From the NCBI GenBank assembly GCA_023667045.1, contig JAMPAU010000001.1, positions 1,112,783-1,164,593 on the forward strand: 51,811 nucleotides of DNA, written 5' to 3'. How positions within the stretch are numbered: the stretch's first letter is position 1; the number at the start of each line of letters is the position of its first letter. Position numbers and translations under genes: made by a program. The notes below the pieces were generated by a model, which searched no databases, was not told the DNA's origin, and saw nothing but the letters and a program-made list of their open reading frames with translations. This document shows positions 8,208 through 17,946 of the stretch, one piece after another. The DNA is from Ruminococcus flavefaciens. GTDB lineage: Bacteria; Bacillota; Clostridia; Oscillospirales; Ruminococcaceae.

Positions 8208-8260
8208 AATGTGAAAAAAATGACAGGAATTTTCACATTTTCTTCAACCATGTGAAAAAA
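8208..8260. repeat. TGTGAAAA inverted repeats between ispD and htrA
   Basis: AATGTGAAAA (8208-8217) and its exact complement TTTTCACATT (8230-8239) are 12 nt apart. A third copy, ATGTGAAAAAA, lies at 8250-8260. The set sits in the divergent intergenic region just behind the ispD promoter, so it could be an operator for htrA, for ispD, or for both. Confidence 0.5.
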
Positions 8261-8382
8261 TCCGCACATAATATTCGTTAAGATTATACACAAACCGCAA
8301 ATTCATTTCACAGTGCCGATTTATAATACAATCATACTAAAGAACACAAACAAGGCACTTATGAAAGGAACGTGATTTTATC

Positions 8383-9627
8383 ATGAATGAATATAATAAC
8401 ATAAATCTTAACGAGGACAACTCACAGAAACCCAAAAAACACACTCTCCGCAAGGCAACCGCTTTTCTTATGGCTATGGTTCTTGTTTCCGGAGGCTCTA
8501 TAGCAGTTTACCGTGAACTTGCCGAAAAACCTGTTTCAGCCGTATCAGAGAGCAATGAGAGCAAGTCCGGCAGTAAATCATCTTTTTCAGCCGAGATGAT
8601 GAGCCTTATCAATACAGCGGACGATTCCGGCGAGGTACTCTCCACAGAAGAAATCGTGCAGAAAGTTCTTCCGTCAGTAGTTGGCGTTGAATCACAGTTT
8701 ACGGTTACATCATCAAACAACGGCTACTACTATGGTTTCGGAAATATGCCGTCAACTTCCAGTGCTACTGGAACAGGCACAGGCGTTGTAATCACTGACG
8801 ACGGCTACATAGTTACAAACGCCCATGTTATATATGACAGCGAATATGGTGCAGGACTGGCAGACAGCATAAAAGTTCTCATGAACGACGACAACAGTTA
8901 TGACGCTGATGTAGTAGGTTATGACACGGACTGCGATCTTGCTGTACTGAAAATAGAAGTCTCCGGACTTACTCCGGCAGAGTTTGGCGACAGTGATAGT
9001 CTCATGCTCGGCGAATCCGTTATAGCTATCGGCAACCCTCTTGGCTTTGACCTTATGAATACTGTAACAAGCGGTATTGTTTCCGGTCTCAACAGAAACA
9101 TCACTATCAACGACAAGGCTATGAACCTTATTCAGACAGATACGGCTATAAATTCCGGAAATTCCGGCGGTCCGCTGATTAATAAATACGGACAGGTTAT
9201 AGGCATAAATTCCTCTAAGATGTCATCAAGCTACGGCTCGGCAAGCATTGAGGGTATAGGATTTGCCATTCCGTCAAATGAGACTTCAAAAATCATTGAT
9301 GACCTCATGGCATACGGCTATGTTACCGGCAAGCCACAGCTTGGTATAAGCTGTCAGAATGTAACGGAAACTGTCTCACAGATGTACAATATGCCGATGG
9401 GCGTTTACGTTACGGAAGTATCTGAAGGCAGTGCCGCTGATAAAGCTGGTTTGCAGTCGGGGGATATAATAGTTGCAGTGGACGGCAAGGACGTTGAGAC
9501 AGCCGAAGAACTCAACGCACAGAAGAATACCCACTCGGCAGGCGACACTATTGAAGTTACTTACATAAGAAACGGCAGGGAAAAGACCGCTGAAATCACC
9601 CTCGACGAACTTAAAAAAGACAACTGA
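8383..9627 (+). CDS. htrA: HtrA/DegP-like trypsin-fold serine protease with PDZ domain
   Basis: Membrane-anchored quality-control protease, 414 residues. A short cytoplasmic segment and a transmembrane helix (about residues 25-45) place the protease outside the cell. The catalytic triad is His148 (VTNAHVI), Asp185 (DCDLAVL) and Ser261 (GNSGGPL). A PDZ domain (about 320-410) contains GVYVTEVSEGSAADKAGLQSGDIIVAVDG. A Gly/Tyr/Ser-rich loop (NNGYYYGFGNMP) precedes the protease core. GAAAGGA lies upstream of the ATG. It is a single gene with its own terminator; inverted repeats at 8208-8260 may regulate it. The exact paralogue name (HtrA, HtrB or YycK) cannot be decided. Confidence 0.95.
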   Translation: MNEYNNINLNEDNSQKPKKHTLRKATAFLMAMVLVSGGSIAVYRELAEKPVSAVSESNESKSGSKSSFSAEMMSLINTADDSGEVLSTEEIVQKVLPSVVGVESQFTVTSSNNGYYYGFGNMPSTSSATGTGTGVVITDDGYIVTNAHVIYDSEYGAGLADSIKVLMNDDNSYDADVVGYDTDCDLAVLKIEVSGLTPAEFGDSDSLMLGESVIAIGNPLGFDLMNTVTSGIVSGLNRNITINDKAMNLIQTDTAINSGNSGGPLINKYGQVIGINSSKMSSSYGSASIEGIGFAIPSNETSKIIDDLMAYGYVTGKPQLGISCQNVTETVSQMYNMPMGVYVTEVSEGSAADKAGLQSGDIIVAVDGKDVETAEELNAQKNTHSAGDTIEVTYIRNGREKTAEITLDELKKDN

Positions 9628-9657
9628 TTATTACTTCTCCTTTAATTATATATCGGA

Positions 9658-9686
9658 AAAAGACTGTCTGCAAACGGCGGTCTTTT
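9658..9686 (+). terminator. Terminator of htrA
   Basis: AAAAGACTGTC and GGCGGTCTTTT form an 11-bp stem with two G-U pairs and a 7-nt loop. The T residues lie mostly within the 3' arm. Confidence 0.6.
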
Positions 9687-9754
9687 CTGCGTTATGGAAA
9701 GAAATATCATTTTCAATAGTCTTAAAGAAATATCTTGAAAAGTTTTTGTTGTTC

Positions 9755-9783
9755 TTGACTAATCAAATCTGGTGTGATATAAT
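9755..9783 (+). promoter_or_regulatory. Promoter of the AAA-nuclease pair
   Basis: TTGACT at 9755-9760, a 17-bp spacer and TATAAT at 9778-9783, with TGTGA directly before the -10. The start codon is 57 bp downstream. Confidence 0.75.
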
Positions 9784-9840
9784 AAGTCTAAGGTCTGTTA
9801 TTTGCAGAACCTAAAAATTTATTAAGGACGTGATTTTTTT

Positions 9841-12800
9841 ATGTCATCTAAAACCATTTCTATGATTAAAAGCACTTCAACAGCAGATAAGAAACTGATG
9901 TCAATTGTTGCACAGTTTTACATGAAATTGCCGGAAGAAGTCATTGACCATGCAATCGAAAATCTTAGCCGTGACGCAAAGCGAAAAGTAAAAAAAGAAA
10001 AGCAGACTGATAAAAAAATACTTATGGCTCTTAATTTGTCTGCTAATAAATTTGCTGACGAAATTTATCAATATCAGCGTGGCAGTATATTATTTTCGCC
10101 CGACGCTGAATATGAGGATATTCTTAATTCATATAACGGCGAAAACTGCATAATGAATACCGTACTTATTCTGAAAAAATGCTGTGACGGCTCTTTTGAA
10201 ATGAAAACAATGGCGGATTTTCTGAAATCAGAACAGTTCACTAAAACCCTCACAGACAATTATAATAACTATGAAGAAACTACTGAAACTGAAGATATTC
10301 CGGAGGAAGAACTTCCGGAAGAAATCGATGAAATCTCAGAAGTACCCGAAGACGAAACCGAAACTGAACCCGAAACAGAATACATTCTGGAGACTGATAT
10401 AAAATCAGACGAAATTTTTACCGTGCCGGAGTTTACAGAAGAAATTAGTGGTGTTGCCGAAGAAATAAGTCTGAAAGTACCGGAAAAAGTTCCGGAAAAG
10501 ATTCAGGAAAAAACCGAATCCGCACCAGTACCCGAAAAGAAAAAATCAAAGGAAACATATTATATAGGTCATATTGAAAAACGTGAAACATATTATAATT
10601 TCGCTCCTCAGTATAAGCTCGAAAAAACTTCTTCAAGGAGAAATCTTATAGAACTCCGACAGGTTGCTGAAACTTTTCCCCCTAATGGCACTATAAACCT
10701 TTCTTATGTACGTTCCGGAGTTTCACAGAGCCAGAAAATAATTGAAAAACTCGACCTTCAGAATACTTTTGCAATTGCATTTGATGAGAGCATTCTTGAA
10801 GAAAACATCAATTACCTTACAGGTGAAAAGCACGGCGATGTCAACCTTAAGATAGACTTGCAGAAAGAATTTGACAATAACCGCAATGCTACTACTTTTT
10901 TCAAGAAAATCGGCGATTTGAAAATTCACAGAATAGCTGAAACAAGCGAGTTTATCCCCGACAGCAGACTTTTCAAGGACTATATTGAAGTAAGCAACGA
11001 TTTTGCACAGGGTGAATGGATTCTTTTACGTCGCTTTAATGACGGTGATGATGTTTCCGCTTATGTGGATATATCCGGACCTTACAGGGTTGATAAAAAT
11101 AATGGCAAGACATATATTCAGCCGAAAGCCGAAAAATCCGGCTATATGATTAACTGCTATAATCAGGATAAGTTAGCATTCGGCATGAGCGAAAGGCAGG
11201 AGTTTGGCTGTGACCCTGTATGTATTCCCTTTGCAGTAGTTGAAGATGAATTTAAGTATAAAAAAGATATTATTTCAGATGAACTGCTTATTAAGTGCAT
11301 ACTCGCCGAAGCCTCAAAGGACTTTTTGAATATAATAAAGAAAAAACCGGAAGAAATGGCTGAAATACTGAGCAGGTCGGCTTTTATCTCAAAGAATATT
11401 CCCGACGAAATAAAGGCTGAGAGACTTGCAAGAGTACGCAAGCTTTTTGCGGATATTCAGAACTATACCGCTGAACAGAAAAAGATTGCTGAAACTTTCC
11501 TGCACGGCTACAGCACGGACAGCGAAATAAAGGAGATTCTTTCAGAAATCATAACATCAAGTCCGGAATTTAAGAGCTTGCAGAAAGAGGTTGAAAAGAA
11601 ATCGAAAGCTGTAAAGACCGCAAAGGCTGAACCTAAGGTTATAACGGTTGACACTGCAAAGACAAAGAAAATTATTGACAGCAATGCGGAAATACAGGAA
11701 CTTGAAAAGAAAATAGCTGAACTTAAAGAACAGTATTCGGCTTTGTCGTCTTACGGCGATATTATCAAGGACATTGAATATCAGAAAGGCATAAGGGCAT
11801 TTCTTTCTGAGGAAAATTCAAGACTTCAGCACAAAAACAGCGAGATAAAAGGAAAGATAAAGTCCACTATCACTGAGCAGGCTAACGAGGTGGGAATAGC
11901 CTTTGACCCGTATGTTTCAAATGCAATGCTTGAAGCGGCAAGTCAGTGGAACAGAAAACAGGAAACGGAGATTTATAAGAGTGCGGTATCATATATTGTT
12001 GAAAAGACAAAAACCTGTCGTCATATGGAAAAAACTGAACTCCGTGACTATCTTATTGATTATGTAAAGCAGTACAGAAATTACAGCACAAATGATATAA
12101 TAAATATGTACGTCTGTATCACACAGGGATTCCTTACGGTATTTTCCGGTCTGCCCGGCACTGGAAAGACTTCTGTCTGCAATATCATAGGAAACAGTCT
12201 CGGTCTTACGGATTTTGGAAACGGCGAAATAAATTACAACCGTTTTGTACCTGTTGCAGTAGAAAAGGGCTGGTCTTCCAAAAAAGACCTCATCGGCTAT
12301 TATAATCCTCTCACACAGAAATACGACAAGAGCAACCGTCGGCTTTATGATTCTCTCATGGTACTTAATGAAGAAAAAGACGACTCGCCTTTTCCGTATC
12401 TTGTGCTTCTTGACGAGGCTAACCTCAGTCCTATGGAATACTATTGGGCAGACTTCATGCAGATTGCCGATAAGTATGACAACAGCGAGGCATATATAAA
12501 TATAGGTCTTGAAAATGACATATATATTCCCGATACACTGCGTTTTGTGGCAACTATAAACAACGACCAGACAACAGAGACTCTTTCGCCGAGACTTCTT
12601 GACCGTGTATGGATTATAAAACTTCCCGATTCTGATATTAAGGAAGAAATACCATGTCCGGCTGAAAAGATTTTCTGGAAAGACCTTTCTGAAACATTCG
12701 GCACTGTTTCTTCTGAAAGTAAGATAAGCTGTGAATCGCTCCTTGAACAGATATTCAGGCTTTTCCAGAATTTCGGAATGGCAGTCAGTCCAAGAATACA

Positions 12801-13065
12801 GTTAAGTATGAGACGTTACATACTTTCTGCACGTGAAGTTATGGAGAGCGTAAACGGCATAACTCCGGAATATATAGCAGTAGACTATGCCGTTATGCAG
12901 AGACTTCTTCCGAAAATAAACGGTCATATCAAGATGTACAGGGAGTTTTTCGACAAGCTTATATTTATCTGCAATACTAATCACCTTGACATGACAAAAA
13001 ATGCACTCGAAGAAATGAAGAATAATTCATCAAGAAATATGGGATACTGTCAGTATCTTTCCTGA
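9841..13065 (+). CDS. McrB-type AAA+ ATPase with long N-terminal region
   Basis: Predicted nucleotide-driven motor of a two-gene restriction-like module, 1074 residues. The C-terminal quarter is a McrB-family AAA+ domain: Walker A GLPGTGKT (770-777), Walker B LVLLDEANLSP (Asp858, Glu859), and the sensor and arginine-finger region FVATINNDQTTETLSPRLLDRVW. The N-terminal part has a helical segment (1-145), an acidic Glu/Pro-rich linker (about 145-235), a beta-rich region (about 240-450) and a coiled coil (about 590-700). No known DNA- or methyl-binding domain is visible to me. The next gene, 14 nt downstream, is the matching nuclease. The nearby ter genes suggest a stress-linked or defence role, which is inference. 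The gene is intact. Confidence 0.85.
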   Translation: MSSKTISMIKSTSTADKKLMSIVAQFYMKLPEEVIDHAIENLSRDAKRKVKKEKQTDKKILMALNLSANKFADEIYQYQRGSILFSPDAEYEDILNSYNGENCIMNTVLILKKCCDGSFEMKTMADFLKSEQFTKTLTDNYNNYEETTETEDIPEEELPEEIDEISEVPEDETETEPETEYILETDIKSDEIFTVPEFTEEISGVAEEISLKVPEKVPEKIQEKTESAPVPEKKKSKETYYIGHIEKRETYYNFAPQYKLEKTSSRRNLIELRQVAETFPPNGTINLSYVRSGVSQSQKIIEKLDLQNTFAIAFDESILEENINYLTGEKHGDVNLKIDLQKEFDNNRNATTFFKKIGDLKIHRIAETSEFIPDSRLFKDYIEVSNDFAQGEWILLRRFNDGDDVSAYVDISGPYRVDKNNGKTYIQPKAEKSGYMINCYNQDKLAFGMSERQEFGCDPVCIPFAVVEDEFKYKKDIISDELLIKCILAEASKDFLNIIKKKPEEMAEILSRSAFISKNIPDEIKAERLARVRKLFADIQNYTAEQKKIAETFLHGYSTDSEIKEILSEIITSSPEFKSLQKEVEKKSKAVKTAKAEPKVITVDTAKTKKIIDSNAEIQELEKKIAELKEQYSALSSYGDIIKDIEYQKGIRAFLSEENSRLQHKNSEIKGKIKSTITEQANEVGIAFDPYVSNAMLEAASQWNRKQETEIYKSAVSYIVEKTKTCRHMEKTELRDYLIDYVKQYRNYSTNDIINMYVCITQGFLTVFSGLPGTGKTSVCNIIGNSLGLTDFGNGEINYNRFVPVAVEKGWSSKKDLIGYYNPLTQKYDKSNRRLYDSLMVLNEEKDDSPFPYLVLLDEANLSPMEYYWADFMQIADKYDNSEAYINIGLENDIYIPDTLRFVATINNDQTTETLSPRLLDRVWIIKLPDSDIKEEIPCPAEKIFWKDLSETFGTVSSESKISCESLLEQIFRLFQNFGMAVSPRIQLSMRRYILSAREVMESVNGITPEYIAVDYAVMQRLLPKINGHIKMYREFFDKLIFICNTNHLDMTKNALEEMKNNSSRNMGYCQYLS

Positions 13066-13079
13066 CGGGGAGTATATCT

Positions 13080-14849
13080 ATGAAGTTACTATTAAAATCA
13101 CAGAATCACGGTTCTGCTGAAATACCCATGCATGAAGAAGACATTATGTCTTTTCAGGAAAAAGATGACCTGCTCGCAAGCAGTATATATGTATACAACG
13201 ACGATGAATATAATTGTTTTTCGCTTATTGACAGCAGTGAATATATTTCTGATTTCTATATAAATGACGAGGCAGTACAGACAGAACGCACTGACGCTGT
13301 AAAAAATATCTATGAGTTTGGCGAGGATAAGAGGATTTTTATGCAGTGTTTCGGCGTGGTGCAGATAAAAGCCGTAATCTCCGGAAAAGTCTATGTTTCA
13401 GACAGCATTTCCATTATGGTGACCTATAACAGCCGTAACAAGAATGTCATAAAGATGATTGACTATATATACGACAAGGGCGAGGAGTACCTTTACGGTG
13501 ACTATATAAGCCTTGACGAAATCGGCGAAAACGGCAATATGTCTATCGAATCAAAATTCAGATTTCTTGACGGCGTGATAGAAATATACGAGCAGTTCTT
13601 TACTTATTTTCAGAGTTCGCCGAAAACTAAACAGATAACCGGTGAAACTGTAGGAAAGTTCTATAAGCTTGATTCAGTTTCACCTAAAACAATACAATAT
13701 ATAGCTTCCCACCCTGAAGAACTTTATGAAGTTGATTTCAGAACAGGAATAACTTACGGGAAAAGAAATTTTCAGCCAGAAAATACACTTATTTCAAGCG
13801 TTTCATACACTCGCAACGTATATGAAAACAGTGTTGTTATGAGTTTCATATCGACTATAATTTCAGAACTGGAGCGTTCAAGGGAGGATATTGAAAATAC
13901 CTCTGATACGGAAGACGTTTATCGTTACGGTCAGTATTTTGAATCAAAGAAATATATATATCGTTTCAGAAAAAAATCCTCTGCCGAGTATATCAGAAAA
14001 ATTGATGAATATATTGAACACTTTCAGATGTTGTGGTTCAGATACAGAAAGATATTCAATGCGGACGATATTTATATAGACTATCTGCCCGAATATACCG
14101 ATACTTTCCGGCTTGTAACGCCCTACAGGGCAGTATATCAGAAGATATACGAGTGGTTTCAGTACGGCGGACACAGTTCGGCAAAGAGTCAGCTTCTTCT
14201 CAGCTTTATTTCAACAAGCAAGATATATGAATATTACTGTCTCATAAAGCTGATAGTAACTATGCGTGAAGAAATGAACTGCACTCTTATTGAAGAAAAA
14301 ACAGAGAGATTTGAGTATGCTGAAACAAAGCACTATTCAAATACCTACTGTAATAATACGTTCTTTTTCCGGAGCGGTGACGGCAGTGAAATAACCCTCT
14401 ATTTTCAGCCGGTAATATACGGCAAAATATCCTTTCCGAGACCTAACGATATTATGCTTTACCGCAACAGGTTTGCGAGCATAACCAGTTGCAAGGGCAA
14501 TACCTATACGCCGGATTATCTTATCAAAGTAAGCCGTAACGGTTCGTCAAAGTATGTCATCATGGACGCTAAATTCAGCTCCATGCAGACTGTTGAAAAC
14601 GACAGGCTTATTGAACTCGTTTACAAGTATCTCTTTTCAATAAGCACTTTGGACGAAAATGACAGGATTGAAGGCATGATGGTGCTTTGCGGAAAAGATG
14701 TCCCTGAAAACAAAGTATACAATCTGCATGATATATCAGAAAGTATGAATAAATGTGTAACTCCTTTTTCGTATATTGTAAATCTTTCCGGAGCTGATAC
14801 CGGAGACAATACCGTTATAAAAGACGTACTTTCACAGATTATGCAATAG
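13080..14849 (+). CDS. DUF2357-type PD-(D/E)XK nuclease, partner of the AAA+ ATPase
   Basis: McrC-like partner of 589 residues. The C-terminal third carries a PD-(D/E)XK nuclease core: TPDYLIK with Asp479 and VIMDAKFSS with Asp496 and Lys498, the spacing expected of this fold and of DUF524 proteins. The larger N-terminal region resembles DUF2357 proteins, which usually sit beside McrB-like ATPases. GGGGAG precedes the ATG, and it follows the ATPase gene by 14 nt. It would cut DNA (or possibly RNA) when the ATPase is activated; substrate and methyl dependence cannot be read from sequence. Assignment to DUF2357/DUF524 is from memory of the family and should be checked by a profile search. Confidence 0.8.
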   Translation: MKLLLKSQNHGSAEIPMHEEDIMSFQEKDDLLASSIYVYNDDEYNCFSLIDSSEYISDFYINDEAVQTERTDAVKNIYEFGEDKRIFMQCFGVVQIKAVISGKVYVSDSISIMVTYNSRNKNVIKMIDYIYDKGEEYLYGDYISLDEIGENGNMSIESKFRFLDGVIEIYEQFFTYFQSSPKTKQITGETVGKFYKLDSVSPKTIQYIASHPEELYEVDFRTGITYGKRNFQPENTLISSVSYTRNVYENSVVMSFISTIISELERSREDIENTSDTEDVYRYGQYFESKKYIYRFRKKSSAEYIRKIDEYIEHFQMLWFRYRKIFNADDIYIDYLPEYTDTFRLVTPYRAVYQKIYEWFQYGGHSSAKSQLLLSFISTSKIYEYYCLIKLIVTMREEMNCTLIEEKTERFEYAETKHYSNTYCNNTFFFRSGDGSEITLYFQPVIYGKISFPRPNDIMLYRNRFASITSCKGNTYTPDYLIKVSRNGSSKYVIMDAKFSSMQTVENDRLIELVYKYLFSISTLDENDRIEGMMVLCGKDVPENKVYNLHDISESMNKCVTPFSYIVNLSGADTGDNTVIKDVLSQIMQ

Positions 14850-14880
14850 GAAATATTTTTATATACTTCCATAATAATAC

Positions 14881-14910
14881 TTGACAGATTTATAAAAAAT
14901 ATGGTATACT
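14881..14910 (+). promoter_or_regulatory. Promoter of the rhomboid-YceG-TelA-TerD genes
   Basis: TTGACA at 14881-14886, an 18-bp spacer and TATACT at 14905-14910 with TGG before it. It separates the ter block from the AAA-nuclease pair, so the two may be separate transcripts or linked by readthrough; no terminator is visible between them. Confidence 0.75.
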
Positions 14911-14956
14911 TTAATTGATTTGATTTTTATTATTCGAGACTGCGGAGAAAATATAT

Positions 14957-15547
14957 ATGAGTAAAAATGATTCACATAAATCCGGCGGAAAGATAGCTTT
15001 CAACTCGCCTGTTGTACTGGGATTTACTGCAATATGTCTGGTGTCACTTCTGCTGAGTATGGTCACGCATGGTGCAAGCAATAACCTTATGTTCAGCGTT
15101 TACCGTTCATCACTGCTTGACCCTTTCACATATGTGCGGTTTTTCGGTCATGTATTCGGTCACGCCTCATGGGAGCATTTTATCAATAATATCATGTATA
15201 TTCTGCTTATAGGACCTCTGCTTGAAGAAAAATACGGCAAGACTGAAATGATTATGATTATTGCGGTCACTGCACTTGTTACCGGACTTATAAATTTCAT
15301 ATTTTTCCCACACGTCTGTCTTTTAGGAGCAAGCGGAGTTGTTTTCGCTTTTATTCTCCTTTCGTCTTTTACGAGTTTTCAGAATGGAAAAATACCGGTT
15401 ACTTTCTTGCTTGTTGCGGTCATATATATCGGACAGCAGGTATACAACGGAGTTTTTTCACACAATAATATTTCAGAGCTGACACATATAATCGGCGGAA
15501 TCGTCGGCTCGGCTTTCGGTTTCGCTGAAAATAAAATCAAGAGGTGA
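14957..15547 (+). CDS. Rhomboid family intramembrane serine protease
   Basis: Membrane protein of 196 residues with about six transmembrane helices. Rhomboid hallmarks are HFINNIMYI (oxyanion Asn region), the catalytic serine motif GASGV (Ser126) and the catalytic histidine ELTHIIGG (His177) followed by the G-x3-G helix. Both members of the Ser-His dyad are present. It cleaves transmembrane helices of partner proteins; none is known here. It starts the second transcript of the locus, and the YceG-like gene begins 7 nt after its stop, so the two are probably co-translated. A rhomboid in a ter cluster is unusual to my knowledge. Confidence 0.93.
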   Translation: MSKNDSHKSGGKIAFNSPVVLGFTAICLVSLLLSMVTHGASNNLMFSVYRSSLLDPFTYVRFFGHVFGHASWEHFINNIMYILLIGPLLEEKYGKTEMIMIIAVTALVTGLINFIFFPHVCLLGASGVVFAFILLSSFTSFQNGKIPVTFLLVAVIYIGQQVYNGVFSHNNISELTHIIGGIVGSAFGFAENKIKR

Positions 15548-15554
15548 CGTGTTA

Positions 15555-17945
15555 ATGTTTCAGCATATAAAAATCGGTTCTCTTGATGACTATTTCTTGA
15601 ATCTGAATCAGAGAAACGGCAACAGCGTATTTTTTTACAGGATAAATTCCTACAGCGAAAAGATATGGGACTTTCTGTGCAGATACTACGATGAGGCACG
15701 GAAAAACGGCGTTATAATTGACGGGCGTATTCCTAATGTAGACCAGAATCAGCTTTCATACTACTATGAAATGATGGGCGAAGATTTCAGCATGGATAAG
15801 CAGTTTATAATGACAAGTCTGCAAAAGTGGCTACCAAGAATGAACGCAATCCAGCGTAACGAGATAAGCGGTGCTATGTACGATGTACTCTATGGACTGT
15901 CCTTAAAAGGAAAAAATCAGAATATTTTAAAAAACGCATATATAAAGTTCATGTGCTGGCTGTATTACAGGTTTGAGAGCCTAACAAGCCGTCTCGGTGA
16001 AAATAGTCTGCCTAAAATATTCTGCAACGGTATAGGCAGTCATTATGAACTCATGCTTTTGTCTATGCTTTCGGGTGCAGGCTGTGATATAGTCCTTGTA
16101 CAGACTGCTGGAAACACTCAGTATGACAGTTACGACCCGACTTCCGAAATCTCAGACATATGGGCAGATACTGGTACTTCTTTTCCGGCTGACTTTTCAG
16201 TGAAAAAGATACAGCAGGCTGTTGCAGAAAAAATCAATGCCGTGAGCGTATGCGGACAAAAACCGGCTTATACGGTTGAGACAAACGGCTGGGCAAGGGG
16301 CGATGGATTAGATGATATACTTACACCGCCGTCCAAAAGAATTGAAATCCCCGACGTTATCGGTAATATATTCTATCAGATAAACGGCGTATACAGTCGT
16401 GCAGACTATGTAAATGAACTTATTTCTTTCAGAAATACTCTTAACTCTCAGAAAAGGAACTTTATAGTTGTAAACGGCGAAATTGACGAGCCATCATATG
16501 AGGAAATTTCGGCTATAAAAAGAAGTAATTACAGTAGTCCGGCAATGGCAGTCACTGAACTGGCAAGAAATATAAACTCATTACAGGATTCCAAACTACA
16601 GCAGATGATAAGATATGAATTTTCTCAGATTATGCTTAAATATTCCGGAGATTATTCTATAAACAGGTTTGTCAATATGTGCGTGTACGTCCTCTGCTGG
16701 CTTAAAAGGTGGCAGAAACAGCTTTTTTCCAACTGGAAGAAAGATTCTCTGCCGTGCTTTGTATTCTTTAACTGTTCTATGGACGAAAACCAGTCGGCTT
16801 TTGCTGAGATTCTTTCAGCACTTCCGGTTGACGTGCTTATACTTAATCCAGCAATGAAAAATATCTATCAGATAAATAATCAGAATTTAGTGGAGTTTAC
16901 TTATGACAGTCCGCTTGATATTGAGGCATTCCCCGACGGCGTGGCAATGAGAGCCGGAACTGTTGCATATCATGCAGAGCGTGAACTTGATACCCTTATG
17001 TATCAAGATACCGGAATATACCGAAATCATCAGTATGCAAAAGCTTCTTCAATAGTTCTTGATACTATGTTTGAGGAAATTGAAATACTTTGGAATGAAG
17101 AACTCAAATACCGCCCTAATTTCTCGACAGAAAACGGCGAGGTTATGATACCGGTATTTTTTGCAAAAGTCTCCGGTGTAAAGGACGGCAATGTAAAAGC
17201 CTACTGGCAGTTTGTCAAGAGACTTATGACGGAAGATACTGTTGTGATAAACGGCTATCAGAGAACTACTGCAAATCCGCACTCAGCAAACGCCAACGTT
17301 TATTCAAGCGGAAGTATGAATACACGTTCTCTCGGTAGCGTGAACCCTTATTCACTTGGCAACGCTAATCCGTATTCTGCCAATGTACGCAGTACAGCTC
17401 CGGCACAGCAGGGGAATACCTCACAGTCGGCGGTTGCTTTCTGGAAAAACGGCGTTTTACAGCGTACAGCTATAAAAAACAGTCCTAACTATCAGTATAA
17501 AGTTTTAAGGGAAGAAATGCAGGAGCATATTCTTGATAAATTGCAGATGCTCATTGAAAGCCGTATAATAAAAGGAACTTTTGAAAACGGCATGGAATAC
17601 AAGATAATCTCCACAATTCTTGACCTTGACAAAGAAATAGTCAGAAAATTACAGAATTTTGATTTTACAAAGAAAAATCCGAAAGTTCTGTATATAAACA
17701 CAGGTGAAAACGCCATAACGGTTGAGCAGGCTATTGTTATGGAGTTTCTAAGTATGGCGGGATTCGACATACTATTTATAATCCCGACCGGTTACTGTAA
17801 TGTTGAAAATCATTACAGTCGGTCAATAATAAGTGAACATCAGACAGGTGAATATATGTATGATATGAAATACCCTGATTTTTCACGTATCTCAGCAGGG
17901 TCACGCCAGCCGTGGCACAAAAAATTATTCGGAAGAGGTGTTTGA
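15555..17945 (+). CDS. YceG-like protein (Ter-associated biosynthetic module)
   Basis: A protein of 796 residues, larger than Bacillus YceG (about 540). The ATG at 15555 sits well spaced from AAGAGGTGA; the GTG at 15549 is too close. It contains three similar alpha/beta units, each a Pro, a hydrophobic strand ending in Asn, a helix and a strand ending in Asp: LPKIFCNG (about 153), LPCFVFFN (about 400) and NPKVLYIN (about 709). The first two are also preceded by a shared CWL motif. An Asn/Ser low-complexity stretch with NPYS repeats (about 573-620) separates the second and third units. YceG-family proteins are proposed to work with TelA in making a small molecule in Ter systems; no activity is proven. 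The telA gene starts 1 nt after its stop. Confidence 0.7.
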   Translation: MFQHIKIGSLDDYFLNLNQRNGNSVFFYRINSYSEKIWDFLCRYYDEARKNGVIIDGRIPNVDQNQLSYYYEMMGEDFSMDKQFIMTSLQKWLPRMNAIQRNEISGAMYDVLYGLSLKGKNQNILKNAYIKFMCWLYYRFESLTSRLGENSLPKIFCNGIGSHYELMLLSMLSGAGCDIVLVQTAGNTQYDSYDPTSEISDIWADTGTSFPADFSVKKIQQAVAEKINAVSVCGQKPAYTVETNGWARGDGLDDILTPPSKRIEIPDVIGNIFYQINGVYSRADYVNELISFRNTLNSQKRNFIVVNGEIDEPSYEEISAIKRSNYSSPAMAVTELARNINSLQDSKLQQMIRYEFSQIMLKYSGDYSINRFVNMCVYVLCWLKRWQKQLFSNWKKDSLPCFVFFNCSMDENQSAFAEILSALPVDVLILNPAMKNIYQINNQNLVEFTYDSPLDIEAFPDGVAMRAGTVAYHAERELDTLMYQDTGIYRNHQYAKASSIVLDTMFEEIEILWNEELKYRPNFSTENGEVMIPVFFAKVSGVKDGNVKAYWQFVKRLMTEDTVVINGYQRTTANPHSANANVYSSGSMNTRSLGSVNPYSLGNANPYSANVRSTAPAQQGNTSQSAVAFWKNGVLQRTAIKNSPNYQYKVLREEMQEHILDKLQMLIESRIIKGTFENGMEYKIISTILDLDKEIVRKLQNFDFTKKNPKVLYINTGENAITVEQAIVMEFLSMAGFDILFIIPTGYCNVENHYSRSIISEHQTGEYMYDMKYPDFSRISAGSRQPWHKKLFGRGV

Positions 17946-17946
17946 A

